Positions 1 to 8,326 are shown, counted from the first letter of the stretch. The stretch: 64,000 bases of DNA from Clostridium sp. Cult3 (GCF_021655115.1 NZ_PPXY01000008.1:1-64000); one strand, 5' to 3'. The notes: a model not told the origin generated them from the letters alone. Translations and numbers: made by a program.

Positions 1-52
1 ACTGGTCCACCTTTAAAATATAATACCCCTATGAATAACTTTTTAGGGGGAG

Positions 53-409
53 ATGGAAGGTGATAAGACTGGACCAAAAAGCAGAAATATTAATGAAATC
101 GATATTGATAATATGTCTGGTCATTTTAGAATATGTTTATTCGATAGTAAAAACTTTGGAAAAGGAATAGGGACTGAAGCTACCAAAATGACTTTAAAAT
201 TTGGATTTGAAGAATTAAATTTACACAGAATTGAATTAGAAGTGTTTTCCTTTAATGAGAGAGGATATAGAGCATATAAGCGTGTGGGGTTTGTAGAAGA
301 AGGAAGAAAGAGAGAAGCAATATTTATTGAAGGAAAATACCACGATATTATAATGATGGGGATTCTCCAAGATGAATTTCTTAATCAAAAGAATGATTTG
401 AAGTTTTAG
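53..409 (+). pseudogene. GNAT acetyltransferase, N-terminally truncated
   Basis: The 118 codons encode the C-terminal part of a RimJ/RimL-type GCN5-related N-acetyltransferase. The acetyl-CoA loop reads GKGIGTEA (about residues 37-44), followed by the family's LHRIELEVFSFNERGYRAYKRVGF-like block, here split as LHRIELEVFSFN and RAYKRVGFVEEG. Members of this family are usually 160-190 aa and begin with a substrate-binding region that is missing here. The upstream bases in this frame carry stops at 14, 32 and 44, so the missing part is not encoded in frame inside the window. A GGGGGAG sequence precedes the ATG, so a short protein could still be made, but the simplest reading is a decayed or frameshifted gene. 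The window edge prevents checking the 5' part. Confidence 0.6.
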
Positions 410-463
410 CTAATGACACATAAATCTTATTATATAAACTAGAAAGAAAGGAGGGTTATAATA

Positions 464-1155
464 ATGAAGAGAAAGCCAGATAAAGTTACAAAATTTTAGA
501 GGATTTTACTAAATCCTATATTAAGAAAACAGAAGGTTTAGTAGATTTTAAATTTGGATTCAAAGTTGATGAAGATTTTTATATAGTTGATATTAGGGAA
601 GATGGGACCTTTGACATAAGTAAATCCGATGAAATATTAGAAATATTTAGTTTTGTTACAGATACAAATACTCTAAAAAGAATATATTCAAAAGAAATGT
701 CAGCCATGACAGCTATGGGTAGGGAATATTGGAGTGACAAAACCCCATTAGATTTTATAAATTTAGAAAAAATACCAGAAAATATTAATATATTTAAATT
801 TATTTTTAGCTATTTTATTTTAGACCAACCAGAAAAAATTAAATTAGGAAAAGAACATGCACGAATTGTTCATGGTGGATATACTATTCCCATAGTTTAT
901 GATGAGGGGCTCCGAACTGGATGGTATAGAGTTGAAAAAGGTATGATTATTAATGAAGAAGAAAACCAACAAACAAATCCTTTTCCAACATTAGTTATTG
1001 CTATAAAAGGTAAAGGACAAGTTAAAATAGGTGATAAAGAGTATAGTTTTGAAGATGGATATGCCTATTATATAGATAAAAATGTTCACCATAGTTTCTG
1101 GACTGATGAAGAAGAATTAGAATTTATCATTATTATGTACGGTGAAGGAGCATAA
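464..1155 (+). pseudogene. Cupin-domain protein, interrupted by a -1 frameshift
   Basis: A strong GGAGG site precedes ATG 464, but that frame stops at 497 (TAG) after 11 codons. The next frame is open from 484 to the stop at 1153 and reads on as coherent protein (ILEDFTKSYIKKTEG, then a C-terminal cupin fold). Restoring one A in the AAAA run at 490-493 joins the two frames into one protein of about 229 residues. The C-terminal 80 residues are cupin-like: glycine-rich strands around LVIAIKGKGQVKIGDKEYSF and then HHSFW. Function is unknown. The frameshift may be a real mutation or a homopolymer sequencing error. An internal ATG at 697 would give only the last 152 residues and lacks a good ribosome site. 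Confidence 0.65.
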
Positions 1156-1252
1156 ATGGGGCTGCTTAGATAGCCCTTATATATCAATTTCTACAATCAG
1201 AGTCTTTTTTTACTCCACTGAATGCATAAAAAAACTTAAATATTGATACATC

Positions 1253-1281
1253 AAAACCCCTTGATTTCAAGGGGTTTTTTT
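1253..1281 (+). terminator. Rho-independent terminator after the cupin gene
   Basis: A 9-bp stem, AACCCCTTG (1255-1263) and CAAGGGGTT (1268-1276), with a 4-nt loop is followed by a T run. It lies about 100 bases past the cupin stop. Confidence 0.85.
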
Positions 1282-1489
1282 ATTTTTGTATTTAGCAGGT
1301 TTTAAAAAGTAATAAAAGTTCCTACAAAATGTATATTATAAGTTTTTTTAAAAAAATAAAATTAATGATTTTGGAATACAGATATTTATGTTAAAATTAA
1401 TTCTGTAAACGATATTTTGTTTATATTATAACAAACTAATCATGTTTGCAAATAAAAATTGATTAGAATTAAATTTAGGGAGAGATAAA

Positions 1490-1660
1490 ATGAGCGAAAG
1501 GACAAAGTCTTTTATTATAAATACATTTTTGTTAATTTTATTTTACTTTTTTATTGGGAAAGAATTTGGTATTAAAACCATATATGCAGCGTTCATTTTG
1601 TCACCTATGGTTGGAATACTAGAAAAATTATGTCCAATTAAACAATCATTGATGCAGTAA
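1490..1660 (+). CDS. Small membrane protein, 56 aa, unknown function
   Basis: ATG 1490 follows a purine-rich ribosome site (TTAGGGAGAG) at suitable spacing, and the frame stops at TAA 1658. The product begins MSERTKSFIINTF and has a hydrophobic segment (about residues 8-22, rich in F, I and L), then a second moderately hydrophobic stretch (about 32-46). It looks like a two-helix small membrane protein. I do not recognise a family. It sits alone between the cupin terminator and the sigma-factor gene, in a poorly conserved-looking stretch. Evidence that it is real is the ribosome site plus the membrane-like composition. Confidence 0.45.
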   Translation: MSERTKSFIINTFLLILFYFFIGKEFGIKTIYAAFILSPMVGILEKLCPIKQSLMQ

Positions 1661-1774
1661 TGCATTAGGGACGGTTCTTTTTGCATAAGGGTTCAGATCA
1701 AACTGTTTCCAATCAAAGATAGTTGTTATCCCTGAAAAGTTTTCAAAAAAGCTATCTAAAGGGGACAACCCCAT
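1646..1774 (-). repeat. Possible REP/RAYT-type repeat remnant with a short reverse ORF
   Basis: The stretch around 1665-1690 contains TAGGGACGGTTCTTTTTGCA, which resembles dispersed repeats associated with REP-associated tyrosine transposases in Firmicutes. On the reverse strand a 42-codon frame (1774 to 1646) reads MGLSPLDSFFENFSG and ends near KRTVPNALLHQ, which looks like a protein tail rather than random sequence. No transposase is present. I regard this as a mobile-element scar. The match is from memory of the motif, not from a search. Confidence 0.3.
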
Positions 1775-1806
1775 AATTAAAGAATGAATAGTTTTTAAAA
1801 ATTTAT

Positions 1807-1832
1807 TGTAAGATAATTAGAGTCTGTGCGTC
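1807..1832 (+). promoter_or_regulatory. Candidate ECF-type promoter of the sigma-factor operon
   Basis: TGTAAG (1807-1812) and CGTC (1829-1832) are separated by 16 bp, which resembles the TGTAAC/CGTC elements used by many ECF sigma factors. The predicted start would fall just before the ribosome site at 1841. This would allow autoregulation by the encoded sigma factor. Confidence 0.35.
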
Positions 1833-1853
1833 TTATATATAGGAGGTGAAAAA

Positions 1854-2336
1854 GTGACCGAATTAGAAAGCCTATATAGAGTTTATTTTCAAGATGTATA
1901 TTTTTACATATTAGGTTTGTCAAAAGATGAGCATATAGCTGAAGATATTACCTCTGAAGCTTTTATTAAAGCTATTAAATCTATTGATACCTTTAAGGGA
2001 AATTGTGATATTAGAGTGTGGTTATGTCAAATTGCAAAAAATTGTTATTATTCCTATCTACGGAAAAACAAAAAACTTCTATTTACAGATAAGGAACCAG
2101 AGCATGTAAGTGAACTTAACATAGAACAATCAATTGTCTCTAAAGAGGATTCGATAAAAATCCATGAAATTTTACATAAGCTTAAAGAGCCATATAAAGA
2201 GGTGTTTTCACTACGTGTATTTAGTGAGTTAAGCTTCAAACAAATAGGATATCTCTTTGGGAAAAATGAAAATTGGGCCTGTGTCACTTATCACCGTGCT
2301 AGAAAGAAAATTCAAGAAGAAATGGAGGAGTATTAA
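1854..2336 (+). CDS. ECF-family RNA polymerase sigma factor
   Basis: A 160-aa sigma-70 family protein. The N-terminal region 2 reads YRVYFQDVYFYILGLS and AEDITSEAFIKAIKSIDTF, the core-binding and -10 recognition helices. The C-terminal region 4 has the helix-turn-helix LSFKQIGYLFGKNENWACVTYHRARKKI. Length and two-domain layout are those of ECF (group 4) sigma factors. The start is GTG 1854 behind AGGAGG. It overlaps the next gene by one base (TAATG), so it is translationally coupled to its zinc-finger anti-sigma partner. A CGTC-type promoter upstream suggests autoregulation. The signal it responds to is unknown. Confidence 0.9.
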   Translation: MTELESLYRVYFQDVYFYILGLSKDEHIAEDITSEAFIKAIKSIDTFKGNCDIRVWLCQIAKNCYYSYLRKNKKLLFTDKEPEHVSELNIEQSIVSKEDSIKIHEILHKLKEPYKEVFSLRVFSELSFKQIGYLFGKNENWACVTYHRARKKIQEEMEEY

Positions 2337-3232
2337 TGAAAATTACATGTAATGTAATTGAAGATCTCTTGCCTTTATACGTAGAAGGACTTACAAGTGA
2401 TGATACTCGAGTTCTTGTAGAAGAACATCTTAAAACATGTATAGACTGTAGAAAACAGTTTGAATTAATTGAAAACCCTAAGGAAATTCCAATGGATACT
2501 AATGTAGAGCCATTTAAAAGGGTAGAAAGGAAGCTTTTTCGGGAACGAATTCAGATAATTGCTTTAACTATTACTTTAGTTTTAATAATTGTAATAACCA
2601 GTATAGCCTATCTTACATCTCCAAAATATCTGCCTTATTCTAGTGATATTATGTCCTTGACTGAACATGAGGACGGTAAAGTTATCATTACATTTGATGA
2701 TGAAGTAGCTGGGTATGATATTAATAGACATGAGGCAGATAATAAGGAAGGTTATGTCTATCATTTAACTACTTGGAATACTATTTGGAATCAAGATATT
2801 TTTAAGAATAATGCACAAAGCATTATATTGAATCCAGATGGGGAGAAGGTTGTAGCAGTATACTATTATTCTACTGATGGAACGGGGGACATTTTAATTC
2901 ATGGAAAGGATTTACTCGAAGGTGGTGGCGTAGTTACTTTACCTAGATTAGTTCTTGCATATTATTTTCTGTTAGCTATATTGCTGGCAATTTTGTTTGG
3001 AATTTTACTTTATAGGTATCGTAAGGAAGACAAAAGAAAATATGTATTGGAAAAGATTTTGCTATTACCCATATCCTATATCCTTGGACATTTTTGCATT
3101 AAAGGTTTTACAACTTCCTCATACTCAGCACAACGGGATTTCTTCGCAATTTTATTGTTGATGATTCCAATCTATTTCCTGTTTCTCCTTGCTATTAATT
3201 TTTATAGGAGAACAAAGAAGAGAAGAGGATGA
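2336..3232 (+). CDS. Anti-sigma factor, zinc-finger (zf-HC2) type, membrane protein
   Basis: The 298-aa product starts with a zf-HC2 anti-sigma domain: C5, then HLKTCIDC near residue 32, giving the HxxxCxxC signature. A membrane helix at about residues 75-95 (ALTITLVLIIVITSIAYL) follows. Next comes an extracytoplasmic region of about 100 residues, then three further hydrophobic segments near the C-terminus (AYYFLLAILLAILFGILL; LLLPISYILGHF; AILLLMIPIYFLFLLA). The cytoplasmic zinc finger should hold the upstream sigma factor inactive until the outer domain senses a signal. The gene is coupled to the sigma gene by a one-base overlap. The extra C-terminal helices are larger than in minimal RsiW-like proteins, and the ligand is unknown. 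Confidence 0.8.
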   Translation: MKITCNVIEDLLPLYVEGLTSDDTRVLVEEHLKTCIDCRKQFELIENPKEIPMDTNVEPFKRVERKLFRERIQIIALTITLVLIIVITSIAYLTSPKYLPYSSDIMSLTEHEDGKVIITFDDEVAGYDINRHEADNKEGYVYHLTTWNTIWNQDIFKNNAQSIILNPDGEKVVAVYYYSTDGTGDILIHGKDLLEGGGVVTLPRLVLAYYFLLAILLAILFGILLYRYRKEDKRKYVLEKILLLPISYILGHFCIKGFTTSSYSAQRDFFAILLLMIPIYFLFLLAINFYRRTKKRRG

Positions 3233-3257
3233 GCTAGGCTAGCCATCTTGGGGAATA

Positions 3258-3298
3258 AAAGTAGGGAATGATATTGGAGGCTCATTCCCTACTTTATT
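3258..3298. terminator. Bidirectional terminator between anti-sigma and vWA genes
   Basis: GTAGGGAATGA (3261-3271) pairs with TCATTCCCTAC (3282-3292), flanked by A-rich and T-rich runs on the two sides. It lies between two convergent genes and can serve both. Confidence 0.8.
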
Positions 3299-3894
3299 TA
3301 TTTTTTCCTATAATCTTTTCTCATCTCCGATACACTATCATGTACAACATCATACATGTGCTGAACGCCAGATTCTGAAGCTTCAAAGCTATAGGCATTG
3401 TTCTTGTGAATGCCAATATTATCTGCTTCTTTCCCAGTATCGATATTTGCACCAAGAAATATGAATTTCCAATCATATTTTTCCTGTTGATGCTTTATAA
3501 GCTGCTTTATCTTCTTATAAGTAAATTCATGGCTTGAATTTTCCATACCATCTGTTGTTATAATAAATATAATTTGGCCTGGTTTTTCATCTTCATTTGT
3601 TTTTGCTAATCTATGATTTACATCTACGATGGTTTTACCAACTGCATCTAGGAGGGCTGTACTGCCTCTTACATAATATTCCTTATCCGTTAGTTTTATT
3701 TCATTAGCATCAACGTCATTCCATAGTATTTCATATTCATGGTCAAATAGAACTGTTGTCACTATGGTCTTCCCTTTTAATCGTTTTTGCTTGTCAATAA
3801 AAGCATTAAATCCACCAATGGTATCATCTTCAAGGCCAGCCATGGATCCACTTCTATCTAGAAGAAAAATGATTTCTGTTAAATTTGTATCCAT
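3298..3894 (-). CDS. von Willebrand factor A-domain protein (TerY-like)
   Basis: A single vWA domain of 198 aa. The metal-ion adhesion site is complete: DRSGS near the N-terminus, the threonine in GSTALLDAVG, and the aspartate in TTDGMENS. TerY-like cytoplasmic vWA proteins have this size and sequence style. They usually work with kinases, phosphatases or ADP-ribose-handling proteins in stress-linked systems. I chose ATG 3894 because AAAGGAT lies 5-10 bases upstream; the longer frame to 3948 has no ribosome site and encodes unrelated hydrophobic residues. The gene diverges from the HTH gene at 3990 with under 100 bases between them, so they probably share control. Confidence 0.85.
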   Translation of the reverse strand: MDTNLTEIIFLLDRSGSMAGLEDDTIGGFNAFIDKQKRLKGKTIVTTVLFDHEYEILWNDVDANEIKLTDKEYYVRGSTALLDAVGKTIVDVNHRLAKTNEDEKPGQIIFIITTDGMENSSHEFTYKKIKQLIKHQQEKYDWKFIFLGANIDTGKEADNIGIHKNNAYSFEASESGVQHMYDVVHDSVSEMRKDYRKK

Positions 3895-3954
3895 ACTTAT
3901 CATCCTTTCGATTTTACTATATAATATAATATAACAGAACATATCCATTATTTG

Positions 3955-3971
3955 GTCGCTTGATAAGCGAC
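3955..3971. promoter_or_regulatory. Inverted repeat in the shared vWA/HTH promoter region
   Basis: GTCGCTT (3955-3961) and AAGCGAC (3965-3971) form a perfect 7-bp inverted repeat with a 3-bp centre. It lies between the two divergent starts and 18 bases before ATG 3990. It could be an operator for the HTH protein or a short hairpin in its leader. Confidence 0.4.
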
Positions 3972-3989
3972 ATTTAGGAGTGGGGCTTT

Positions 3990-4481
3990 ATGCTTGATAA
4001 GAAACTTTTGTATGAATTACAAGAATATATAGATATTCATGTAAAAGAGGATAAAACTGAGTATTGCGAAAGTATGATACATCTTGATAAAATTCAATAT
4101 GGAGAAGTACAAAAAGGTAAAATAAAGGATTTTATAAAGAACAAACGTAAGCCAAAATTTAATGAAATACTGTTTAATTTTATTGATGAAAAAGGTAGAA
4201 CTGACTCAGAAGTTTACAAAAGAGCAGGAATTGACCGAAGACACTTTTCAAAGATACGATCTAATCCAGACTATTGCATTGGGAAAAACTCAGCTATTGC
4301 TCTTGCATTAGCTCTTGAACTAAATAAGAAGGAAACAGAAGAGCTATTGGGTGCAGCTGGTTATACTTTGTCAGATAGCGATATATTCGATCTAGTAATT
4401 CAATTTTGTATAGAGAAAAAAATATATAATATAGATGATGTTAATGAAGTTTTAGATTATTTAAATTTAAAGGTACTTTAA
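3990..4481 (+). CDS. HTH-domain protein of the type paired with macro/vWA proteins
   Basis: A 163-aa protein. Residues about 60-163 form a conserved helical domain: FNEILFNFIDEKGRTDSEVY, then RAGIDRRHFSKIRSNPDY, then ALALALELNKKETEELLGAAGY. This reads as an XRE-like DNA-binding or adaptor fold. I know the same domain as the C-terminal part of Firmicutes macro-domain (ADP-ribose) proteins. Here the macro domain is absent and is replaced by about 55 charged residues of unknown fold. The gene diverges from a vWA gene across a short region with an inverted repeat. It may be the regulator of the pair, or the remaining half of a vWA/macro stress module. ATG 3990 follows TAGGAG. Confidence 0.6.
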   Translation: MLDKKLLYELQEYIDIHVKEDKTEYCESMIHLDKIQYGEVQKGKIKDFIKNKRKPKFNEILFNFIDEKGRTDSEVYKRAGIDRRHFSKIRSNPDYCIGKNSAIALALALELNKKETEELLGAAGYTLSDSDIFDLVIQFCIEKKIYNIDDVNEVLDYLNLKVL

Positions 4482-4649
4482 AGGTATTATCTAGTTTTTG
4501 CGGAAACTAAAGATAAGTATAAAGGTCTTTAGTTATAGCAGAAGCAATAACTTTAGAGTATTGTTTATCATTATATTAATGTAAAATAATTAAACTAGAC
4601 AAATAAGTAAGCAAGTTAGTGCCGGGGATGGATACTTGTTCAATTGCTA
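4482..4649. other. AT-rich intergenic stretch before the psuK promoter
   Basis: No coding frame with a ribosome site was seen. Only a weak TAGTTT/AAACTA inverted repeat near 4490-4508 stands out, and it lacks a T run. Confidence 0.4.
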
Positions 4650-4678
4650 TTGACAAATATAAAAAATAATTTTATGAT
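4650..4678 (+). promoter_or_regulatory. Sigma-A promoter of psuK-psuG
   Basis: TTGACA (4650-4655) and TATGAT (4673-4678) are separated by exactly 17 bp, close to consensus. The start of transcription would be near 4685, about 40 bases before the psuK ATG. Confidence 0.8.
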
Positions 4679-4725
4679 AAAACAAACAATAGCTTATAAT
4701 CTAAGCAAACATTAAGGAGTTTCAT

Positions 4726-5814
4726 ATGACTAGAAGGGAAGAAGAAATACTAAAACTAATTTCTAAAAATCCAATGATATCCCAAAGGGAGGTTGCAGAA
4801 AGATTGGGAATTTCTAGATCTTCTGTAGCTGTTCACATTACTAATCTAATGAAAAAGGGATATATTTTAGGGAGAGGTTATATTGTGAAAGATAAACCTT
4901 ATATAACCATAGTTGGAGGCGCCAATGTAGATATCATAGGTTTGCCCTATAAAAAGCTCAGAATGAAAGATTCTAATCCAGGTAATACTACCATATCTTT
5001 AGGTGGAGTTGGAAGGAATATAGGAGAAAACTTGAGTAGGCTTGGAATAGATACTAGGCTCATTACTGTTTTAGGTAATGATATCTATGGTAAGACTATA
5101 GTAGAAGAAGGGATAAAAATAGGGCTAGATATGTCAGAGTCCTTAATCCTTTTAGGGGAGGAAACATCTACCTACATAGCTATATTAGATGAAATAGGAG
5201 ATATGAACTTGGCTATTTCGTCTATGGATATATTTGAACAGATGACTATATCCTTCATTCAAGAAAAAAAGGATCTCATAGAGAATTCCACCCTTTGTAT
5301 AGTAGATACCAATATACCTGGAGAAGTTCTGGAATATATTGTGTTGAATTTCAATGTGGATTTCTTTTTGGATACGGTATCTACGACAAAAGCAGAAACG
5401 GTTAAGGATATGCTAGGCTATTTCCATACGATAAAGCCAAATAAGTTGGAGGCTGAAATACTATCGGGAATGGAAATAATAGATAATGGGGATTTGAAAA
5501 AAGTAGCTAGTTATTTCATAGATATGGGAGTTAAAAGGGTATTTATTACTTTAGGGGAAGATGGAGTATATTACCGTGATAGAAAAAAGGAGTTACATAT
5601 GAAATCACCTGAGATATCTATTATAAATGCCACTGGTGCAGGGGATGCTTTTATGGCAGGACTAGCCTATTCCTATTTCAATGGATTAGATACAGAAAGC
5701 ACTATAAAATTTTCTATAGGAGCATCAATTGTAACTTTAGAAAACGAAAATACCATAAATCAAAATATATCGGTAGAAAATATTGAGAAAAGAATAAAGG
5801 AGTTGGGACTATAA
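4726..5814 (+). CDS. psuK: Pseudouridine kinase with N-terminal winged helix
   Basis: A 362-aa PfkB-family sugar kinase. Residues about 1-55 are a winged helix-turn-helix ([21 protein letters not shown], split here as [20 protein letters not shown]). The rest is the kinase: [12 protein letters not shown] near residue 60, [15 protein letters not shown], and the C-terminal PfkB signature [13 protein letters not shown] near residue 300 with the catalytic aspartate. PsuK phosphorylates pseudouridine to pseudouridine 5'-phosphate. The assignment over other PfkB kinases rests on the overlapping downstream psuG. The fused HTH suggests the kinase may regulate its own operon, as seen in other DNA-binding PfkB kinases. 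No pseudouridine transporter is adjacent. The start ATG 4726 follows AAGGAG and a strong promoter. Confidence 0.85.
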   Translation: MTRREEEILKLISKNPMISQREVAERLGISRSSVAVHITNLMKKGYILGRGYIVKDKPYITIVGGANVDIIGLPYKKLRMKDSNPGNTTISLGGVGRNIGENLSRLGIDTRLITVLGNDIYGKTIVEEGIKIGLDMSESLILLGEETSTYIAILDEIGDMNLAISSMDIFEQMTISFIQEKKDLIENSTLCIVDTNIPGEVLEYIVLNFNVDFFLDTVSTTKAETVKDMLGYFHTIKPNKLEAEILSGMEIIDNGDLKKVASYFIDMGVKRVFITLGEDGVYYRDRKKELHMKSPEISIINATGAGDAFMAGLAYSYFNGLDTESTIKFSIGASIVTLENENTINQNISVENIEKRIKELGL

Positions 5815-6734
5815 TGAAAAAAAATATGGATATTAAGGAAGAGGTAATGAAGGCTTTAGAAGAAGGGAAACCAGTAGTGGCTTTGGAATCTACCATTATA
5901 TCCCATGGAATGCCCTATCCTCAAAATGTAAAAACTGCAATGGAAGTAGAAAAGATAATAAGGGACAGGGGAGCAATTCCAGCTACCATTGCTATATTAG
6001 AAGGAAGAATAAAAGTGGGTTTAAATGAAGAGGAGATTGAATATCTAGGAAAGGCAAAGAATGTACACAAAGTCAGTAGAAGGGATCTACCTTTTATCCT
6101 ATCCAAGGGTTTAAATGGTGCTACCACTGTAGCTTCTACTATGATTATAGCTAATTTAGCAGGTATAAAGGTGTTTGTCACAGGAGGTATAGGTGGGGTT
6201 CATAGAGGAGCAGAGAAGACCTTTGATATATCCGCAGATTTGCAGGAATTAGCCCACACCAATGTGACAGTAGTTTGTGCAGGAGCCAAATCCATACTGG
6301 ATTTAGGTCTTACTTTAGAATATTTAGAGACCTTTGGAGTCCCTGTTGTAGGATTTAAAACCCATGAGTTTCCTGCTTTTTTTACTAGAAAAAGTGGATT
6401 TAGCGTAGACTATCAGGTAGAAGGGGAAGAGGAGTTGGCTAAAGCCATAAAGATTAAATGGGATTTAGGATTAGATGGGGGAATTGTAGTGGCCAATCCA
6501 ATACCTAAAGAATATGAGATGGACATTAATATAATTGATCAGGCGATAAAAGATGCCTTAAAGGAGGCAGACACCAAAGGAATAACAGGTAAAGAGGTAA
6601 CCCCTTTTCTACTAGACAAGGTAAAGAATATCACTGAAGGAAGAAGCTTAAAGTCCAATATAGAGTTAGTATATAATAATGCATTGGTAGGAGCTAATCT
6701 AGCTGTGGAATTAGAAAAATTGTATAGGTTGTAA
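5814..6734 (+). CDS. psuG: Pseudouridine-5'-phosphate glycosidase
   Basis: A 306-aa protein with family hallmarks: [16 protein letters not shown] at about residues 24-39, [23 protein letters not shown], and a glycine-rich core [20 protein letters not shown]. It is full length for PsuG. The enzyme breaks the C-C glycosidic bond of pseudouridine 5'-phosphate reversibly to give ribose 5-phosphate and uracil, using a manganese-bound active site. Its ATG overlaps the psuK stop by one base (TAATG), so the two-step pathway is translationally coupled. It lets the cell recycle pseudouridine from RNA turnover. Confidence 0.95.
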   Translation: MKKNMDIKEEVMKALEEGKPVVALESTIISHGMPYPQNVKTAMEVEKIIRDRGAIPATIAILEGRIKVGLNEEEIEYLGKAKNVHKVSRRDLPFILSKGLNGATTVASTMIIANLAGIKVFVTGGIGGVHRGAEKTFDISADLQELAHTNVTVVCAGAKSILDLGLTLEYLETFGVPVVGFKTHEFPAFFTRKSGFSVDYQVEGEEELAKAIKIKWDLGLDGGIVVANPIPKEYEMDINIIDQAIKDALKEADTKGITGKEVTPFLLDKVKNITEGRSLKSNIELVYNNALVGANLAVELEKLYRL

Positions 6735-6774
6735 CTAGTAGTATGCCATCCTATTTCTACTTTTGCCCAATTTT

Positions 6775-6783
6775 TGATATAAT
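6775..6783 (+). promoter_or_regulatory. Extended -10 promoter of the nitroreductase gene
   Basis: TG-A-TATAAT is a full extended -10. No good -35 is present at the usual distance. It lies 38 bases before ATG 6821. Confidence 0.55.
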
Positions 6784-6820
6784 ATAGGCAATAATAATAT
6801 TATTATAGGGGGTATATATA

Positions 6821-7327
6821 ATGGATGTTTTATCAGCGATTGAAGGTAGAAGAAGTATTAGAAAATATAGTAATAAGTCTGTTGAAGAAGAAAAACTGCT
6901 AAAGGTTTTAGAGGCAGCTAGGCTTTCACCATCGGCAAGAAATCGACAGGAGTGGAAATTCATTGTTGTAAGAGATGATAAAACAAGGGAAGAGCTTACT
7001 GAAGCCATAGGTCAACCATTTGTTGGAGAAGCTCCAATAATTTTAGTTTGCTGTGGTACGGAATCAGAAGGGGTCATGAGAGGTGGTCAGCCAAGATATA
7101 CTGTTGATTTATCTATTGCTACTGCATATATGATATTAGAAGCATATGAGCAAGGATTAGGAACTTGTTGGCTAGGTAGTTATGATGAAGGAAAAGTCAA
7201 GGAAGTTTTAGATATTCCAGAAGGAGTAAGAGTAGTTTCCATAACTCCATTAGGATATCCCGATGAATCACCCTCACCTAGGCCAAGGAAAGAGCTTGAT
7301 GAGATCGTAAGTTATGATAGGTTCTAA
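6821..7327 (+). CDS. Nitroreductase-family FMN protein
   Basis: A 168-aa compact nitroreductase. The N-terminal FMN-binding signature reads [13 protein letters not shown], followed by [21 protein letters not shown]. The C-terminal half has [17 protein letters not shown] and the final [11 protein letters not shown] motif. These enzymes are homodimeric NAD(P)H-dependent flavoproteins that reduce nitro groups, quinones or similar acceptors. The natural substrate cannot be told from sequence. It is preceded by its own extended -10 promoter and GGGGG ribosome site. At 168 aa it belongs to the short clostridial group of the family. Confidence 0.85.
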   Translation: MDVLSAIEGRRSIRKYSNKSVEEEKLLKVLEAARLSPSARNRQEWKFIVVRDDKTREELTEAIGQPFVGEAPIILVCCGTESEGVMRGGQPRYTVDLSIATAYMILEAYEQGLGTCWLGSYDEGKVKEVLDIPEGVRVVSITPLGYPDESPSPRPRKELDEIVSYDRF

Positions 7328-7370
7328 TAGTTAATATATTATATTAAAACAAAAGAAAAGAGGTGTGCCA

Positions 7371-7940
7371 GTGGAAAAGAAAGCTCCTACAAGGAGAGAA
7401 GCTTTTGAGCTTTTAAAGAAATACAATAATAGTGAAAGTTTAATAAAACATGCCTTAGCTGTAGAAGCTGTTATGGTACATTTTGCAGAACTACTAGGAG
7501 AAGAAGATATAGAGAAATGGGGGATTATAGGTCTTGTACATGATTTGGACTATGAGATGTATCCAGAAGAACATTGTAAGAGGACCGAAGAGATACTAGA
7601 AGAGGAAAATTGGCCAGAGGATTATATTAGGGCTATAATGAGTCATGGATGGAAAATATGTACCGATGTAGAGCCTATAGAGACAATGGAAAAGGTGTTA
7701 TATACCGTTGACGAATTAACAGGGCTAATAAATGCCACTGCATTAATGCGTCCTACTGGGATATCTGATATGAAGGTAAAATCAGTAAAGAAAAAATGGA
7801 AGGATAAATCCTTTGCAGCTGGAGTAAATAGGGAAATAATTGCAGAAGGTGCAGAAATCCTTGGAATGGATTTAAACCAAGTCATTACAGAAACCATTGA
7901 AGGCATGAAGAAAGTGGCGGAAGAAATCGGGCTGAAGTAA
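7371..7940 (+). CDS. HD-domain phosphohydrolase-like protein
   Basis: A 189-aa protein of the HDIG group: a histidine in LIKHALAVEAVM, the HD pair in GLVHDLDYEMYP, a further histidine in EEHCKRTEEI, and IMSHGW. This gives the metal-binding pattern of HD phosphohydrolases. The substrate is unknown. Family members often act on nucleotides or phosphorylated small molecules. I chose GTG 7371 because AAAGAGG lies seven bases upstream; the GTG at 7365 is almost inside that ribosome site. It follows the nitroreductase by about 40 bases and may be co-transcribed with it. Confidence 0.75.
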   Translation: MEKKAPTRREAFELLKKYNNSESLIKHALAVEAVMVHFAELLGEEDIEKWGIIGLVHDLDYEMYPEEHCKRTEEILEEENWPEDYIRAIMSHGWKICTDVEPIETMEKVLYTVDELTGLINATALMRPTGISDMKVKSVKKKWKDKSFAAGVNREIIAEGAEILGMDLNQVITETIEGMKKVAEEIGLK

Positions 7941-7984
7941 ATGTGATATAGAATAAATATAAGTATATAAAGGGAGGATATGAA

Positions 7985-8248
7985 ATGATATTATATGCAG
8001 CAATTTTAGAGACTATAGATCCTGAAAAGGATGCTGAAGTATTAGATGAGCACAAAGCATACCTTAATAGATATATTGATGAAGGTAAAATATATGCTAA
8101 AGGACCATTTACAGATCATAGTGGTGGTCTAATAATTTACAATGTGGAAACTATTGATGAAGCCAAATCCATAATAGAAAAGGATCCAGTAATAAGAGAA
8201 AAATCTAGAACCTATAAACTAAAGGAATGGAGAAGCAATATAGAATAA
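7985..8248 (+). CDS. YciI-like protein
   Basis: An 87-aa YCII-domain protein (dimeric alpha-beta barrel). Visible marks are DEHKAYLNRYIDEGKIYAKG, with the conserved histidine, and GPFTDHSGGLIIYNVETIDE with the conserved Asp-His and glycine pair. Function is uncertain. The family includes small-molecule lyase/hydrolase-like and substrate-binding proteins. AGGGAGG precedes ATG 7985. It ends the transcription unit, followed directly by a long hairpin terminator. Confidence 0.8.
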   Translation: MILYAAILETIDPEKDAEVLDEHKAYLNRYIDEGKIYAKGPFTDHSGGLIIYNVETIDEAKSIIEKDPVIREKSRTYKLKEWRSNIE

Positions 8249-8256
8249 ATTTGAAC

Positions 8257-8292
8257 AATACACCTTAAGGATGTCCTTAAGGTGTATTATTT
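8257..8292. terminator. Terminator after the YciI gene
   Basis: A 15-bp perfect inverted repeat, AATACACCTTAAGGA (8257-8271) and TCCTTAAGGTGTATT (8274-8288), is followed by a short T-rich stretch. The T tract is modest. Confidence 0.7.
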
Positions 8293-8326
8293 GTTAGTTT
8301 TACCTCTTCTTTAGCCTACCAGTTTA

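Noticed and set aside
484-500. Programmed -1 frameshift in the cupin gene
   Set aside because: The site ACA AAA TTT TAG does not fit the X XXY YYZ pattern in the needed phase, and no downstream pseudoknot was seen. A simple indel explains it better.
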